DNA of 8,458 bases from Rhodospirillaceae bacterium (GTDB lineage: Bacteria > Pseudomonadota > Alphaproteobacteria > UBA8366): the NCBI GenBank assembly GCA_002711555.1, contig PARQ01000014.1, forward strand, positions 1-8,458, given 5' to 3'. The notes under the pieces are model-generated. The model was given only the letters and a program-made list of their open reading frames with translations. It made no database searches and was not told where the DNA came from. Each line of letters opens with the position of its first letter. Position 1 is the first letter of the stretch. This document shows, one piece after another, positions 1-7,326 of the stretch. A program made the translations under genes and the position numbers.

Positions 1-2203
1 GTAGGCCTACTCGGACATCAAACCCTACTTCACTAAAAAGATTTCTGAATTCCCCGCGCAGTTTTGCCTCCGCACCGCCAGCAGTCATTGTAGTGTTAAG
101 TTTGAGAACTTCAAAATCACCACTGAATGTGCCTTTCGCGGAAAATTTACCAACTCGTCGCACCGCGGATGGACGCGATCCGCCAAAAAGTCTAAATAGT
201 CGCTTGCTATCGTTAACTGCAACGTTAAACCTTATCGAGGATGCTTTCGTGCCTTTTGGACCAAATAAACGACCGCTTATTGCAGCAGACGCGCCAGCAA
301 TATCGAGGACACTAAGTCTTTTTGCCGTCACCAAGCCGTCTATTATAGACAGTTCAGCATTAACATTGGCAAATTTATTTTTCTTGAAAAATAAATTTTT
401 GATAGTTACCGCAATATTTGCGTTAAACTCATTCAATATTTTGGCAAGTTCAAGTCTTATAGCCACCTTTTTCTGGTTCGGAGACGTGCTAGTCGTTCCT
501 GCCACATACGCACTGTTACCTTTGTTACTTGGAGCCTTACCTAGTGCGGGCCTCACATTATTTTTCAAGTATGAGTCTACGTTTAAGCGATCTATGGCAA
601 GGCGTGCTCCAAATGCTATTTTTGGCCCGATTACTAACGAAAGTCCCCCTCTAATATCTACGTTGTCCAGCCTTGATTTTATAGAGTGCACCTTCAATCT
701 TGGCGCGCTTCCAAACAATAGCATCTCAAGGGAAAAACTGCGTAACCGTGACGGAGGAATTTGGTTTAGCTCTATCCCGGCCCATCTCAGCAAGTTGCGC
801 AGTCGTTTTGATTTTGCTTGAATTCGTAAGTTTACAAATGGTTTGCCCTTCACGAGCTGGACTGTCCCAGCCATGCCAGCAGCACTATCACCAGGCAAAA
901 GAACACCTACCTGCTGAATGTTAAGTTTCCCGTTTACAAAACGAATTCTAGCGGATGCCTGGCGTAAAAGTTCAGACCGATATTTTATAGAATCCGCAAA
1001 AGCCGTAATTGTGAAATCAATGTTTGAAGGGATTACAGTGGCAGGACCGGAAGGATTGGACTTGGATCCACCATTACCATTTTTCTTAATGCTCTTTTCC
1101 TGAATAGGAGCCGATATTGTTTCTGTTTTTTTAATCACAGGATAATTCAGCCCAGCCAAGAGTTCATCGAAATTAAGACTATCCGCAGTAAGTCGAAGAG
1201 AACCAGTTAATCCGTCACTCCATGATAATAAGGTTTCCCCTTGGGACTGCATTGACCCCAGTTTAAAATTAGCTGCTGACAATGCGACCCGAGTGAGAGA
1301 TCCCTTTAATTGGCCAGAAACATGGAATTTCTTTGAAAGAGACTTCATTGCGATGCCGGTAAGAGAAGCATACATAGTCGCAAAATTTTCTGTTCTTGCA
1401 GATAGCGTACCTTCCAATTCAGGAGAGCCAGTCGAGTAGTCTACCACCCCATTTAACGCGACTTTGCCCCCAAGACTGCTTAAATGTAATTTTGCAGCAA
1501 CTGCCATGGCATTTTTGAATTCTTCCTTGCGCAGTACAATGTCAAATATAAGCGGATATTTATGTAACTCGGCCTCGCCCTTAACAAAAAAGGGGCCTTT
1601 AAGAGAAGCGAAAGAAACCTCCGAATTAAGATTAGTCACACCTTCCGTTTTGCCGGTCCGCCCATCTAAAAAAGTAAGAGCCCCCTTTTTTATAAGAAAG
1701 CTATCAAGACGCAAATCAAACGGACGCGACCCCTCTTCGAAAGAACTATTTGTTTTTATATCATTTTCCGGGAAAGCATTCGGTCCCACAGATCTATTGT
1801 TTATTACCTGTTTTTTTGGAACAAAATCCCAACTAGCGTTGCCGTCTTTGGTCACTTCAAGTGCGACAACAGGCTTATTGAGAGTGACAACCAATCGGAG
1901 GTGCCCCTTTAGTAAATCACCAAAAGCAATGCCAATGCGCATATCGTCCGCCACGAGCATGTCTTTTTTTGATGCCCCGGCAACGTTGGTAAATCTCACT
2001 CGACTTATTTTTAGTGCGAGTTCAGGCAACATAGTTACCTCAATGTCTCCGTCGACAAACAACCTGCGCCCTGTGGCATCTTGCACTGCTGAAATGATAC
2101 TAGGAGTGTATGAATTCCAATTGATAAATTGGGGAACAATTGTCAAAGCAGCCGCCATGATTAGCAGTACTGCTGTGAAAGTGATGGTTAATTTCTTCAC
2201 CAT
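1..2203 (-). CDS. AsmA-family inner-membrane-anchored envelope protein (C-terminus beyond window)
   Basis: An open minus-strand frame starts at the ATG at 2203 and runs without a stop to the window edge (734 complete codons), so the C-terminus is missing. Residues about 5-25 form one hydrophobic N-terminal segment (after MVKK), expected to anchor the protein in the inner membrane with the rest in the periplasm. The segment that follows, with INW, a DATGRRL-type motif and the VDGDIEV and MLPELALKIS strings at about residues 28-65, is typical of the AsmA N-terminal domain. The rest is beta-rich, with polar Lys/Ser/Asn/Gly linkers at about 358-390 and 552-580. Known AsmA-like proteins (AsmA, TamB, YhdP, YdbH) support outer-membrane biogenesis and phospholipid movement between membranes; the role here is inferred from family. 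It is already longer than E. coli AsmA (about 617 residues). An AGGGA sequence lies 2-3 bases before the ATG, closer than usual. It is last in a possible three-gene minus-strand group. Confidence 0.85.
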   Translation of the reverse strand, partial: MVKKLTITFTAVLLIMAAALTIVPQFINWNSYTPSIISAVQDATGRRLFVDGDIEVTMLPELALKISRVRFTNVAGASKKDMLVADDMRIGIAFGDLLKGHLRLVVTLNKPVVALEVTKDGNASWDFVPKKQVINNRSVGPNAFPENDIKTNSSFEEGSRPFDLRLDSFLIKKGALTFLDGRTGKTEGVTNLNSEVSFASLKGPFFVKGEAELHKYPLIFDIVLRKEEFKNAMAVAAKLHLSSLGGKVALNGVVDYSTGSPELEGTLSARTENFATMYASLTGIAMKSLSKKFHVSGQLKGSLTRVALSAANFKLGSMQSQGETLLSWSDGLTGSLRLTADSLNFDELLAGLNYPVIKKTETISAPIQEKSIKKNGNGGSKSNPSGPATVIPSNIDFTITAFADSIKYRSELLRQASARIRFVNGKLNIQQVGVLLPGDSAAGMAGTVQLVKGKPFVNLRIQAKSKRLRNLLRWAGIELNQIPPSRLRSFSLEMLLFGSAPRLKVHSIKSRLDNVDIRGGLSLVIGPKIAFGARLAIDRLNVDSYLKNNVRPALGKAPSNKGNSAYVAGTTSTSPNQKKVAIRLELAKILNEFNANIAVTIKNLFFKKNKFANVNAELSIIDGLVTAKRLSVLDIAGASAAISGRLFGPKGTKASSIRFNVAVNDSKRLFRLFGGSRPSAVRRVGKFSAKGTFSGDFEVLKLNTTMTAGGAEAKLRGEFRNLFSEVGFDVRVGL

Positions 2204-2261
2204 TGTCCCTGAGTGCAAAAACTGACCCACAAATAATACATTAAAATTCACACCTAAACAT

Positions 2262-2315
2262 GGGTTAAGAGACTAAAACTAAAAATACTGCGAAATTGTG
2301 GAGAGTATTTAACCC
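2262..2315 (-). terminator. Two-part inverted repeat in the hydratase-AsmA gap; possible weak terminator or leader structure
   Basis: GGGTTAA at 2262-2268 is the perfect reverse complement of TTAACCC at 2309-2315. Inside it, AAATACT at 2283-2289 pairs with AGTATTT at 2304-2310 around a 14-base loop. On the minus strand the inner hairpin is followed by a T-rich tail (TTAGTTTTAG), as in a weak rho-independent terminator after the hydratase gene. The inner stem is AT-rich and the outer and inner pairings share bases 2309-2310, so they are partly exclusive. It could equally be a leader structure for AsmA, or chance. The 140-base gap (2204-2343) holds no gene or clear promoter. Confidence 0.3.
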
Positions 2316-2343
2316 TTGCAGAAGCAAAGCGAGGGCATTCAGA

Positions 2344-3138
2344 TTATTTCCCCGTAAAAACCGGTTTCCTTTTCTCCATAAATGCCGTGCGACCCTCTCT
2401 GTAGTCCTTGCTGTTAAAACAAGTTTTACCAATCTCTTCAATGGCGGCAAGGTTTCGGTCTGCCGGGTTCTTGAGAATTTCATCAACTGTAAGTTTGCTA
2501 GCTTGCATAGAGAGAGGTGCATTTTCAAGTATGGCTTGGGTGTATTCAGCTACCTCTTCCTCGAGACCAGCCAACGATGTAATCTGATTCACAAGCCCAA
2601 TACGAAGTGCCTCGGGTGCCTTTATGCGACGCGCGGTAATTAGAATATCTTTCGCACAGGAAGGGCCGACAAGGCTGCAGAGCCGATGAATTGCATCGAA
2701 TGAGTAGGCAATACTTAACCGAGCTGCTGGAATACCAAGCTGTGAGTCCTCAGAACAGATGCGAAGGTCTGTCGATAGAGCAACCTCCATACCTCCACCA
2801 AGGCAATAACCCTGAATCATCGAAATGGATGGCTTGGCAAAGTTTTTAAGAGCCTCCTTTCCCTCCGAAGATATGCGTGCATATTCCGCAGCAGCATTTG
2901 CATCTGACCTTGCCTTCTCGAACTCTGAAATATCAGCTCCAGCGACAAAACTCTTATCACCTGCCCCAGAAACCACTAGGCATTTAACGTCAGGATCTTC
3001 CGAGAAGTCATCTAGAGCAATTTTTGCTGCTTGCCACATCTCGAGCGACGTTGCATTTCTCTTTTCTGGATTGTTGAATATGAGGTGACCCACACCGCTT
3101 CTTTTTTCTCCGATCATTTTATCGGTTTTTAAATCCAT
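2344..3138 (-). CDS. Enoyl-CoA hydratase/isomerase (crotonase-fold) family protein
   Basis: This 264-residue protein has normal length for a single-domain crotonase-fold enzyme of acyl-CoA metabolism, expected in the cytoplasm as an oligomer. The usual landmarks appear in order: NNPEKRNA at 22-29, the first oxyanion-hole segment AGADI at 66-70, the second GYCLGGGMEVAL at 110-121, and a C-terminal DYREGRTAFMEKRKPVF tail at 245-261. Glu118, in GGGME, matches the first catalytic glutamate of classical hydratase (rat Glu144). The position of the second (rat Glu164, usually in a QPE motif) reads GIPAARLS, with alanine. Classical crotonyl-CoA hydration is therefore not assured; isomerase, hydrolase or another crotonase chemistry is possible. 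The ATG at 3138 has GGAGA at 3144-3148, five bases upstream. The gene lies 47 bases downstream of the CoA-transferase and is probably cotranscribed, suggesting it acts on the CoA ester made there. Confidence 0.9.
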   Translation of the reverse strand: MDLKTDKMIGEKRSGVGHLIFNNPEKRNATSLEMWQAAKIALDDFSEDPDVKCLVVSGAGDKSFVAGADISEFEKARSDANAAAEYARISSEGKEALKNFAKPSISMIQGYCLGGGMEVALSTDLRICSEDSQLGIPAARLSIAYSFDAIHRLCSLVGPSCAKDILITARRIKAPEALRIGLVNQITSLAGLEEEVAEYTQAILENAPLSMQASKLTVDEILKNPADRNLAAIEEIGKTCFNSKDYREGRTAFMEKRKPVFTGK

Positions 3139-3185
3139 ATCAGTCTCCGATTAATTTTGTTTGAGAGAAGCCTAGGTAAGGTGAT

Positions 3186-4382
3186 TCAAACAATGTTGCG
3201 TTCATGAAAATCTTTGATTTTATCATCGCCAAACCCTAATTCTTGTAGGACTTCGTCAGTATGTTGGCCTAGGTCGGGTGTCGGCTTTCGGACATGATCC
3301 TCTACGTTAGTCCTACTCATAACAATTGGAGTACGAACTACCGGAAAATCACCAGCTGACCCACCTTGCATCGACCACGCCATTCCCAAATGCTTGACCT
3401 GTGGATCCTCGAACACATCACCCATATTGTATATAGGGCCACATGGAACGCCAATCTCTTGCATCATATCTACCCAGTGCTTCGATGTCTGTTTGCGTGT
3501 TTCCCCCTCTATTTCTACCCTCAGTGCATCCCGATTATCGGATCTCTCCTCAAACCCATTAAACCGGGGGTCCTCTATCAGATCCTCGCGCTCAATAGCC
3601 TTGCAAAAGCGTTCGTACAGAACACCACCAGATGCCGCAATGTTAATGTGCCCATCTTTAGTCTCAAAAACCCCTGTAGGCACTGAAGTTGGATGGTCAT
3701 TACCCATTTGTTTGGGAATATCACCATCTTTTAAGACACGCGCTGCCTGAAAATCCATCATCGCGATAATTGCCTGCAAAAGCGAGGTCTGTACCCATTG
3801 ACCCTTACCCGAACGTTCACGCTCAAACAAAGCAGAAGCTAATCCAAAACCGAGGAACATACCTGATGTAAGGTCGCAAATAGGAATGCCCACTCTCACG
3901 GGTCCCTGTCCAGGAATACCGGTGACTGACATTAACCCACCCATGCCTTGTAAAATCTGATCTACACCAGGACGATTATCGTAAGGGCCATCTTGCCCAA
4001 ACCCAGACAACGAGCCATACACAATTCGTGGATTTATGTTTGCACAGCTTTCATAATCAACCTTGAGGCGATGTTTGGTTTGTGACCGAAAGTTCTCAAC
4101 AACAACGTCAGAAATCTTCACCAAATCATAAAATAATTTGAGCCCATCGGGATTCTTGAGGTCGATGGTCATACTCCGCTTGTTACGGTGCAGGTTTTGT
4201 AAATCAAATCCGTTTCGAGCACCCAAAATGCTACCCTTGTCTTTGCTGATTGCTTCGGGTTGTTCAATTTTTATAGTATCAGCACCCCAATCAGATAATA
4301 AACGTACGGAAGTGGGGCCAGCGCGATGAGCAGTCAGGTCCAGAACTTTGATACCAGCGAACGGTAAACTGTATTCAGACAT
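3186..4382 (-). CDS. Class III CoA-transferase (CaiB/BaiF, formyl-CoA transferase-like)
   Basis: This 398-residue protein has the length and landmarks of family III CoA-transferases, cytoplasmic interlocked dimers that move CoA between carboxylic acids. The N-terminal part has GIKVLDLT (10-17), AGPTSVRLLSDWGADTIKIE (21-40) and LHRNKRSMTIDLKNPDG (64-80). VYGSLSGFGQDGPY (121-134) precedes the active-site region, where Asp170 in CDLTSG is the expected nucleophile that forms the aspartyl-CoA thioester in Frc. The C-terminal part has GVPCGPIYNMGDVFEDPQV (311-329) and TPDLGQHTDEVLQELG (368-383), both typical. The substrate cannot be assigned; formate/oxalate, carnitine-type and aromatic acids are all used in the family. 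The start is secure: AGGAGA at 4388-4393 lies five bases before the ATG. A perfect 26-base dyad (4401-4426) just upstream suggests a regulator. It is first gene of the minus-strand operon, followed by the hydratase-family gene. Confidence 0.93.
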   Translation of the reverse strand: MSEYSLPFAGIKVLDLTAHRAGPTSVRLLSDWGADTIKIEQPEAISKDKGSILGARNGFDLQNLHRNKRSMTIDLKNPDGLKLFYDLVKISDVVVENFRSQTKHRLKVDYESCANINPRIVYGSLSGFGQDGPYDNRPGVDQILQGMGGLMSVTGIPGQGPVRVGIPICDLTSGMFLGFGLASALFERERSGKGQWVQTSLLQAIIAMMDFQAARVLKDGDIPKQMGNDHPTSVPTGVFETKDGHINIAASGGVLYERFCKAIEREDLIEDPRFNGFEERSDNRDALRVEIEGETRKQTSKHWVDMMQEIGVPCGPIYNMGDVFEDPQVKHLGMAWSMQGGSAGDFPVVRTPIVMSRTNVEDHVRKPTPDLGQHTDEVLQELGFGDDKIKDFHERNIV

Positions 4383-4387
4383 TACAT

Positions 4388-4393
4388 TCTCCT
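4388..4393 (-). promoter_or_regulatory. Ribosome binding site of the CoA-transferase
   Basis: AGGAGA on the minus strand, five bases before the ATG at 4382. It fixes the start of that gene and lies seven bases from the nearby dyad, so protein binding or hairpin formation there could affect translation. Confidence 0.8.
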
Positions 4394-4400
4394 ATAAGTC

Positions 4401-4426
4401 ATCAAAACTGGAACTACAGTTTTGAT
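4401..4426. promoter_or_regulatory. Perfect 10-6-10 inverted repeat, candidate operator for the divergent promoters
   Basis: ATCAAAACTG at 4401-4410 and CAGTTTTGAT at 4417-4426 are exact reverse complements separated by GAACTA; the symmetry stops at the next base. It lies in the 120-base gap between the divergently transcribed CoA-transferase and amidase genes, 18 bases before the former's start. Such dyads in divergent promoters are typical binding sites for dimeric regulators. A possible minus-strand -10 (TATAAA, 4441-4436) would place the dyad just downstream of a leftward start site, a repressor position. A possible plus-strand -10 (TATAAC, 4453-4458) would place it near -51, an activator position. 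No convincing -35 was seen for either, and no regulator gene is in the window. A hairpin in the CoA-transferase leader is an alternative. Confidence 0.65.
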
Positions 4427-4485
4427 CGGACATTTTTTATATTGTTGCCGGTTATAACAAGAAAACGTTCATTTGAAAGCAACTC

Positions 4486-4491
4486 AAGGAG
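4486..4491 (+). promoter_or_regulatory. Ribosome binding site deciding the amidase start
   Basis: AAGGAG lies 11 bases before the ATG at 4503. It supports that ATG over the in-frame TTG at 4473, which has no purine-rich site at suitable distance and would put this AAGGAG inside the coding region. Confidence 0.6.
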
Positions 4492-4502
4492 TAACCCCAT
4501 TC

Positions 4503-5876
4503 ATGGAAAGAACAAAAGCGCCAAAATATAATCCGCAAAAGCCATTGATGCTTCAATTTCACAAGGCAGTCCCAAACTTCCTTGATTGCGTAGATACACC
4601 GCGCGACTATCTTGAGAGATGCCTTGATGTAATTGAACAAAAGGAAACGAAGGTTGCCGCTTGGGTTTGTTTAGCTATGGAGAATGCACGCGCAGCGGCC
4701 GATGCATCCACTAAAAGATATAAGAGAGGTCAACCACGATCTTTGCTTGATGGTTGCCCCATGGCGATTAAAGATATTATCGAGACCATTGACATGCCTA
4801 CACAAATGAACAGCGGTATTTACGAAGGTTGGCAATCCAAAAGCGATGCTGCGGCCGTGTATGCTTTGAGGAAGAGCGGAGCTGTCATACTAGGAAAGAC
4901 TGTAACAACCGAGTTTGCAACGGGTGCGGCTGGCCCCACCACAAATCCGTTCGACCATGCTCGAACACCCGGAGGATCGTCGAGTGGAACAGCAGCAGCA
5001 GTGGGATGTGGCATGGTGCCCGCCGGGTTAGGCACGCAGACAGCTGGCTCTGTGGTGCGCCCTGCTGCCTACTGTGGAGCTTTTGGCTTCAAGCCAACTC
5101 ATGCCTCACTTAATATGGGTGGTATTCATCCCATCTCTAATACCCACGATACACTGGGGACCATAGCCGGAAGCATTGAAGATTGCTGGCGTGTTGCGCA
5201 TAAAATAGCCGAAACTGTTGGCGGAACTGCACCCCACCCCGGAATAAGTGGGCCAGAAAAACTCGGGCCCGGTATAAAACCATCGCGTCTTATCCGGCTG
5301 TATACCGATGGTTGGGCCGAGGTTGAAGGAACAACCCGAAATGGCTTTGAAGATCTTCTTCTTAAGCTTGAGGAGTCCGATATCGAGATTATTGACAACC
5401 GAAAGGATTCAAACGTAGCGGAACTGGAAAGCCTCCTCAAAGGCGTCGGCCCACTTGCGCGCACCATCACTCAGTATGAGCGCCGGTGGCCCTTCGAACA
5501 TTATTATGAACAATGGAAGGATAAACTGAGCCAAGAACTTCGAAAGAGTATTGAAAATGCAAAAAATATAACACACCTCGAATATTGCGAAGCTATTGGT
5601 CAGCGAGAAAAGATTCGCCGAAAAATCAGTTGCCTGCGGAAAAAATGTGACGGGTTTATAACGCTCACCGCTGCTGGCCCTGCACCCCTTGGTCTAAAAA
5701 ATACCGGCAATCGTTCATTTCAAATTGCATGGACACTCACTGCCGCACCGTGTTTTACGCTTCCTTTGCTAAATATAGACGGGTTACCAACGGGCATTCA
5801 GTTGATGAGTTTCCCTGACAATGACAAAGCTCTCGCACTTCACGCAAAATGGGTTGCCCAAGCTTTACTCACTTAA
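4503..5876 (+). CDS. Amidase-signature family hydrolase
   Basis: This 457-residue protein has the length and core of the amidase-signature family, serine hydrolases that cleave amides to carboxylate plus ammonia or amine. The Ser-cisSer-Lys triad is complete. Lys90 sits in PMAIKD, Ser159 begins the SSSG of the Gly/Ser-rich loop (157-162), and Ser183 in QTAGSVVRPA is the nucleophile. The 24-residue spacing between the two serines equals that of mammalian FAAH. GAFGFKPTH (192-200) follows, and the C-terminal PLLNIDGLPTGIQLMSFPDND segment (421-441) is typical. GTQTAGS replaces the common GTDTGGS. No gatB or gatC is nearby, so a role as GatA of tRNA amidation is unlikely. No signal peptide is seen. 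The gene diverges from the CoA-transferase, suggesting that it may supply an acid to be activated; the substrate is unknown. Its TAA shares bases with the stop of the convergent dehydrogenase. Confidence 0.9.
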   Translation: MERTKAPKYNPQKPLMLQFHKAVPNFLDCVDTPRDYLERCLDVIEQKETKVAAWVCLAMENARAAADASTKRYKRGQPRSLLDGCPMAIKDIIETIDMPTQMNSGIYEGWQSKSDAAAVYALRKSGAVILGKTVTTEFATGAAGPTTNPFDHARTPGGSSSGTAAAVGCGMVPAGLGTQTAGSVVRPAAYCGAFGFKPTHASLNMGGIHPISNTHDTLGTIAGSIEDCWRVAHKIAETVGGTAPHPGISGPEKLGPGIKPSRLIRLYTDGWAEVEGTTRNGFEDLLLKLEESDIEIIDNRKDSNVAELESLLKGVGPLARTITQYERRWPFEHYYEQWKDKLSQELRKSIENAKNITHLEYCEAIGQREKIRRKISCLRKKCDGFITLTAAGPAPLGLKNTGNRSFQIAWTLTAAPCFTLPLLNIDGLPTGIQLMSFPDNDKALALHAKWVAQALLT

Positions 5877-7267
5877 GAATCAAACATCTTTCCTGGGTTC
5901 ATAATATTGTTGGGGTCAAGAGCATGCTTCAAAGTACGCATAATCGTTAAACTCTCACCATGTTCATCAAGCAAGTAAGGCATTTTGCCCAAGCCAACTC
6001 CGTGCTCCCCTGAACAAGTACCACCCATGGCTAGTGTCCGATGGATTAATCTTTCATTGATGGCCTGAGCCCGAGCTATTTCACCTGCATCGTTCGGATC
6101 GTATAGTATTATTAAGTGAAAGTTTCCATCACCCGCGTGGCTAACAATCGGGACGGTGAGTTCGTACTTTTCAATGTCCGCGCGGGTTTCGATCATACAA
6201 TCTGCAAGACGAGAAATTGGCACACATGCATCAGTAGTAAGTGCCTTTTTACCTGGCTGCAATGCCAGGCCGGCATAATACGCATCGTGCCGTGCTTGCC
6301 ATAATTGATTACGTTCCTCCGGTTTTAATGCCCATTGAAAGGTTTTGCCCCCATATTCTCCAGAAATCGTGCCAACCATTTCAGCCTGTTCTACCACCGA
6401 TTTTTCAGTGCCATGAAATTCGAAGAATAAAGTCGGGCTGGCAAAAAATCCCTTCAATTTAGAATATTTAATGCAAGCATCCATTTGGACCTCATCTAAG
6501 AGCTCAACACGTGCTACTGGAATACAATTTTGAATGGTGGAAATAACCGTATTTAACGCCGCTTCGAGGTTTGGGTACTGACAGACTGCAACTGAAGTAT
6601 TTTGAGGTATTCCAAAGAGACGAAGTTGAACTTCAGTGATAACACCAAGGGTGCCTTCCGAACCGATGTAAAGCCGGGTCAGGTCATAACCGGCAGCAGA
6701 CTTCTTTGCCCTCCCACCTGTCTTGATTATTCGCCCGTCAGGCAGCACCACTGTTAGGCCGAGCACATTCTCTCGCATCGTTCCATATCGGACAGCATTG
6801 GTGCCGCTTGCTCGGGTTGCACTCATGCCTCCTATTGAGGCATCAGCACCAGGATCGATGGGAAAAAAAAGCCCGGTATCTCGAAGATGCGTATTCAACT
6901 GCTTACGAGTGACTCCGGCCTGAACCCGGCAGTCTAAGTCTTCGACATTCACATCAAGTATCTTATCCATAGGGCTTAAAGCAATCGAAACACCGCCTCT
7001 CGCAGCTTGAACTTGCCCCTCCAATGACGTGCCCGTTCCATAAGGAATAATAGGAACATTATTTTCGGCACAGAGTTTCACAATTTCAGACACCTCTTCC
7101 GTACTGTTAGCAAAACAGACTGCGTCTGGTGGCTGGGTTGTATGGTGCCCCTCGCTCTTACCATGGTGCTCACGGACAGCGAGCACTGTTGATAAACGGT
7201 TGCCGAGAAGTGCGCGCAACGCGTCTTCTAAAACAGGCTGGAAGCTCGCTTTACTTGGAAATACCAT
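5873..7267 (-). CDS. FAD-dependent D-2-hydroxyacid (D-lactate type) dehydrogenase, LDHD/GlcD-like
   Basis: This 464-residue protein is a member of the FAD-binding PCMH/VAO family, and appears collinear along its length with human mitochondrial LDHD as I recall it. FAD-binding motifs are PYGTGTSLEG (75-84), DPGADASIGGM (138-148), GTNAVRYGTMRENV (155-168) and SAAGYDLTRLYIGSEGTLG (190-208). The C-terminal oxidase domain has HAGDGNFH (377-384) and GEHGVG (420-425), both usual in D-lactate dehydrogenases and GlcD, and ends with DPNNIMNPGKMF. The expected reaction is oxidation of a D-2-hydroxyacid to the 2-oxoacid, passing electrons to cytochrome or quinone, probably at the inner membrane face; no signal peptide is seen. 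Glycolate oxidase subunit GlcD is less likely, as no glcE or glcF is adjacent. The ATG at 7267 is preferred because family homology begins just after it; the frame stays open to 7510, but that part is antisense to the next gene. GAGGA lies a rather distant 13 bases upstream. Confidence 0.9.
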   Translation of the reverse strand: MVFPSKASFQPVLEDALRALLGNRLSTVLAVREHHGKSEGHHTTQPPDAVCFANSTEEVSEIVKLCAENNVPIIPYGTGTSLEGQVQAARGGVSIALSPMDKILDVNVEDLDCRVQAGVTRKQLNTHLRDTGLFFPIDPGADASIGGMSATRASGTNAVRYGTMRENVLGLTVVLPDGRIIKTGGRAKKSAAGYDLTRLYIGSEGTLGVITEVQLRLFGIPQNTSVAVCQYPNLEAALNTVISTIQNCIPVARVELLDEVQMDACIKYSKLKGFFASPTLFFEFHGTEKSVVEQAEMVGTISGEYGGKTFQWALKPEERNQLWQARHDAYYAGLALQPGKKALTTDACVPISRLADCMIETRADIEKYELTVPIVSHAGDGNFHLIILYDPNDAGEIARAQAINERLIHRTLAMGGTCSGEHGVGLGKMPYLLDEHGESLTIMRTLKHALDPNNIMNPGKMFDS

Positions 7268-7282
7268 AGCACTTAAATTATC

Positions 7283-7300
7283 CTCTGTGACTTGACAGAG
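7283..7300. repeat. Short 6-6-6 inverted repeat in a divergent start region
   Basis: CTCTGT at 7283-7288 and ACAGAG at 7295-7300 are exact reverse complements separated by GACTTG. The repeat sits between the divergent dehydrogenase and TPR-methyltransferase genes and overlaps the probable dehydrogenase ribosome binding site (GAGGA, minus strand, 7281-7285). It could be a small operator, but six-base arms are short enough to arise by chance. Confidence 0.3.
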
Positions 7301-7326
7301 CAATGTGTTTGAACGAAAAGCCGACG

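Noticed and set aside
93..821. Plus-strand open frame of 242 codons
   Set aside because: It is antisense to the AsmA-family gene, whose minus-strand frame is unbroken across the region. The plus-strand translation shows no recognisable domain.
1464..2225. Plus-strand open frame of 253 codons
   Set aside because: It is antisense to the N-terminal part of the AsmA gene, including its membrane anchor. The protein is Ser/Arg-rich and has no family features.
2314..2329. Six-pair hairpin (CTTTGC / GCAAGG on the minus strand) after the hydratase gene
   Set aside because: It needs a G-U pair, has no U-tract, and competes with the neighbouring inverted repeat for the same bases.
4473..4502. Upstream in-frame TTG start of the amidase
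   Set aside because: The ATG at 4503 has AAGGAG upstream, and the ten extra residues would span that ribosome binding site.
5850..5860. TGGG-TTG-CCCA mini-hairpin near the amidase end
   Set aside because: A four-pair stem within coding sequence and without a clear U-tract is too weak to call a terminator.
7292..7297. TTGACA, a perfect -35 hexamer on the plus strand
   Set aside because: No TATAAT-like hexamer follows at 16-18 bases, and a start at that distance would fall on the coding ATG. It is also part of the 6-6-6 dyad.
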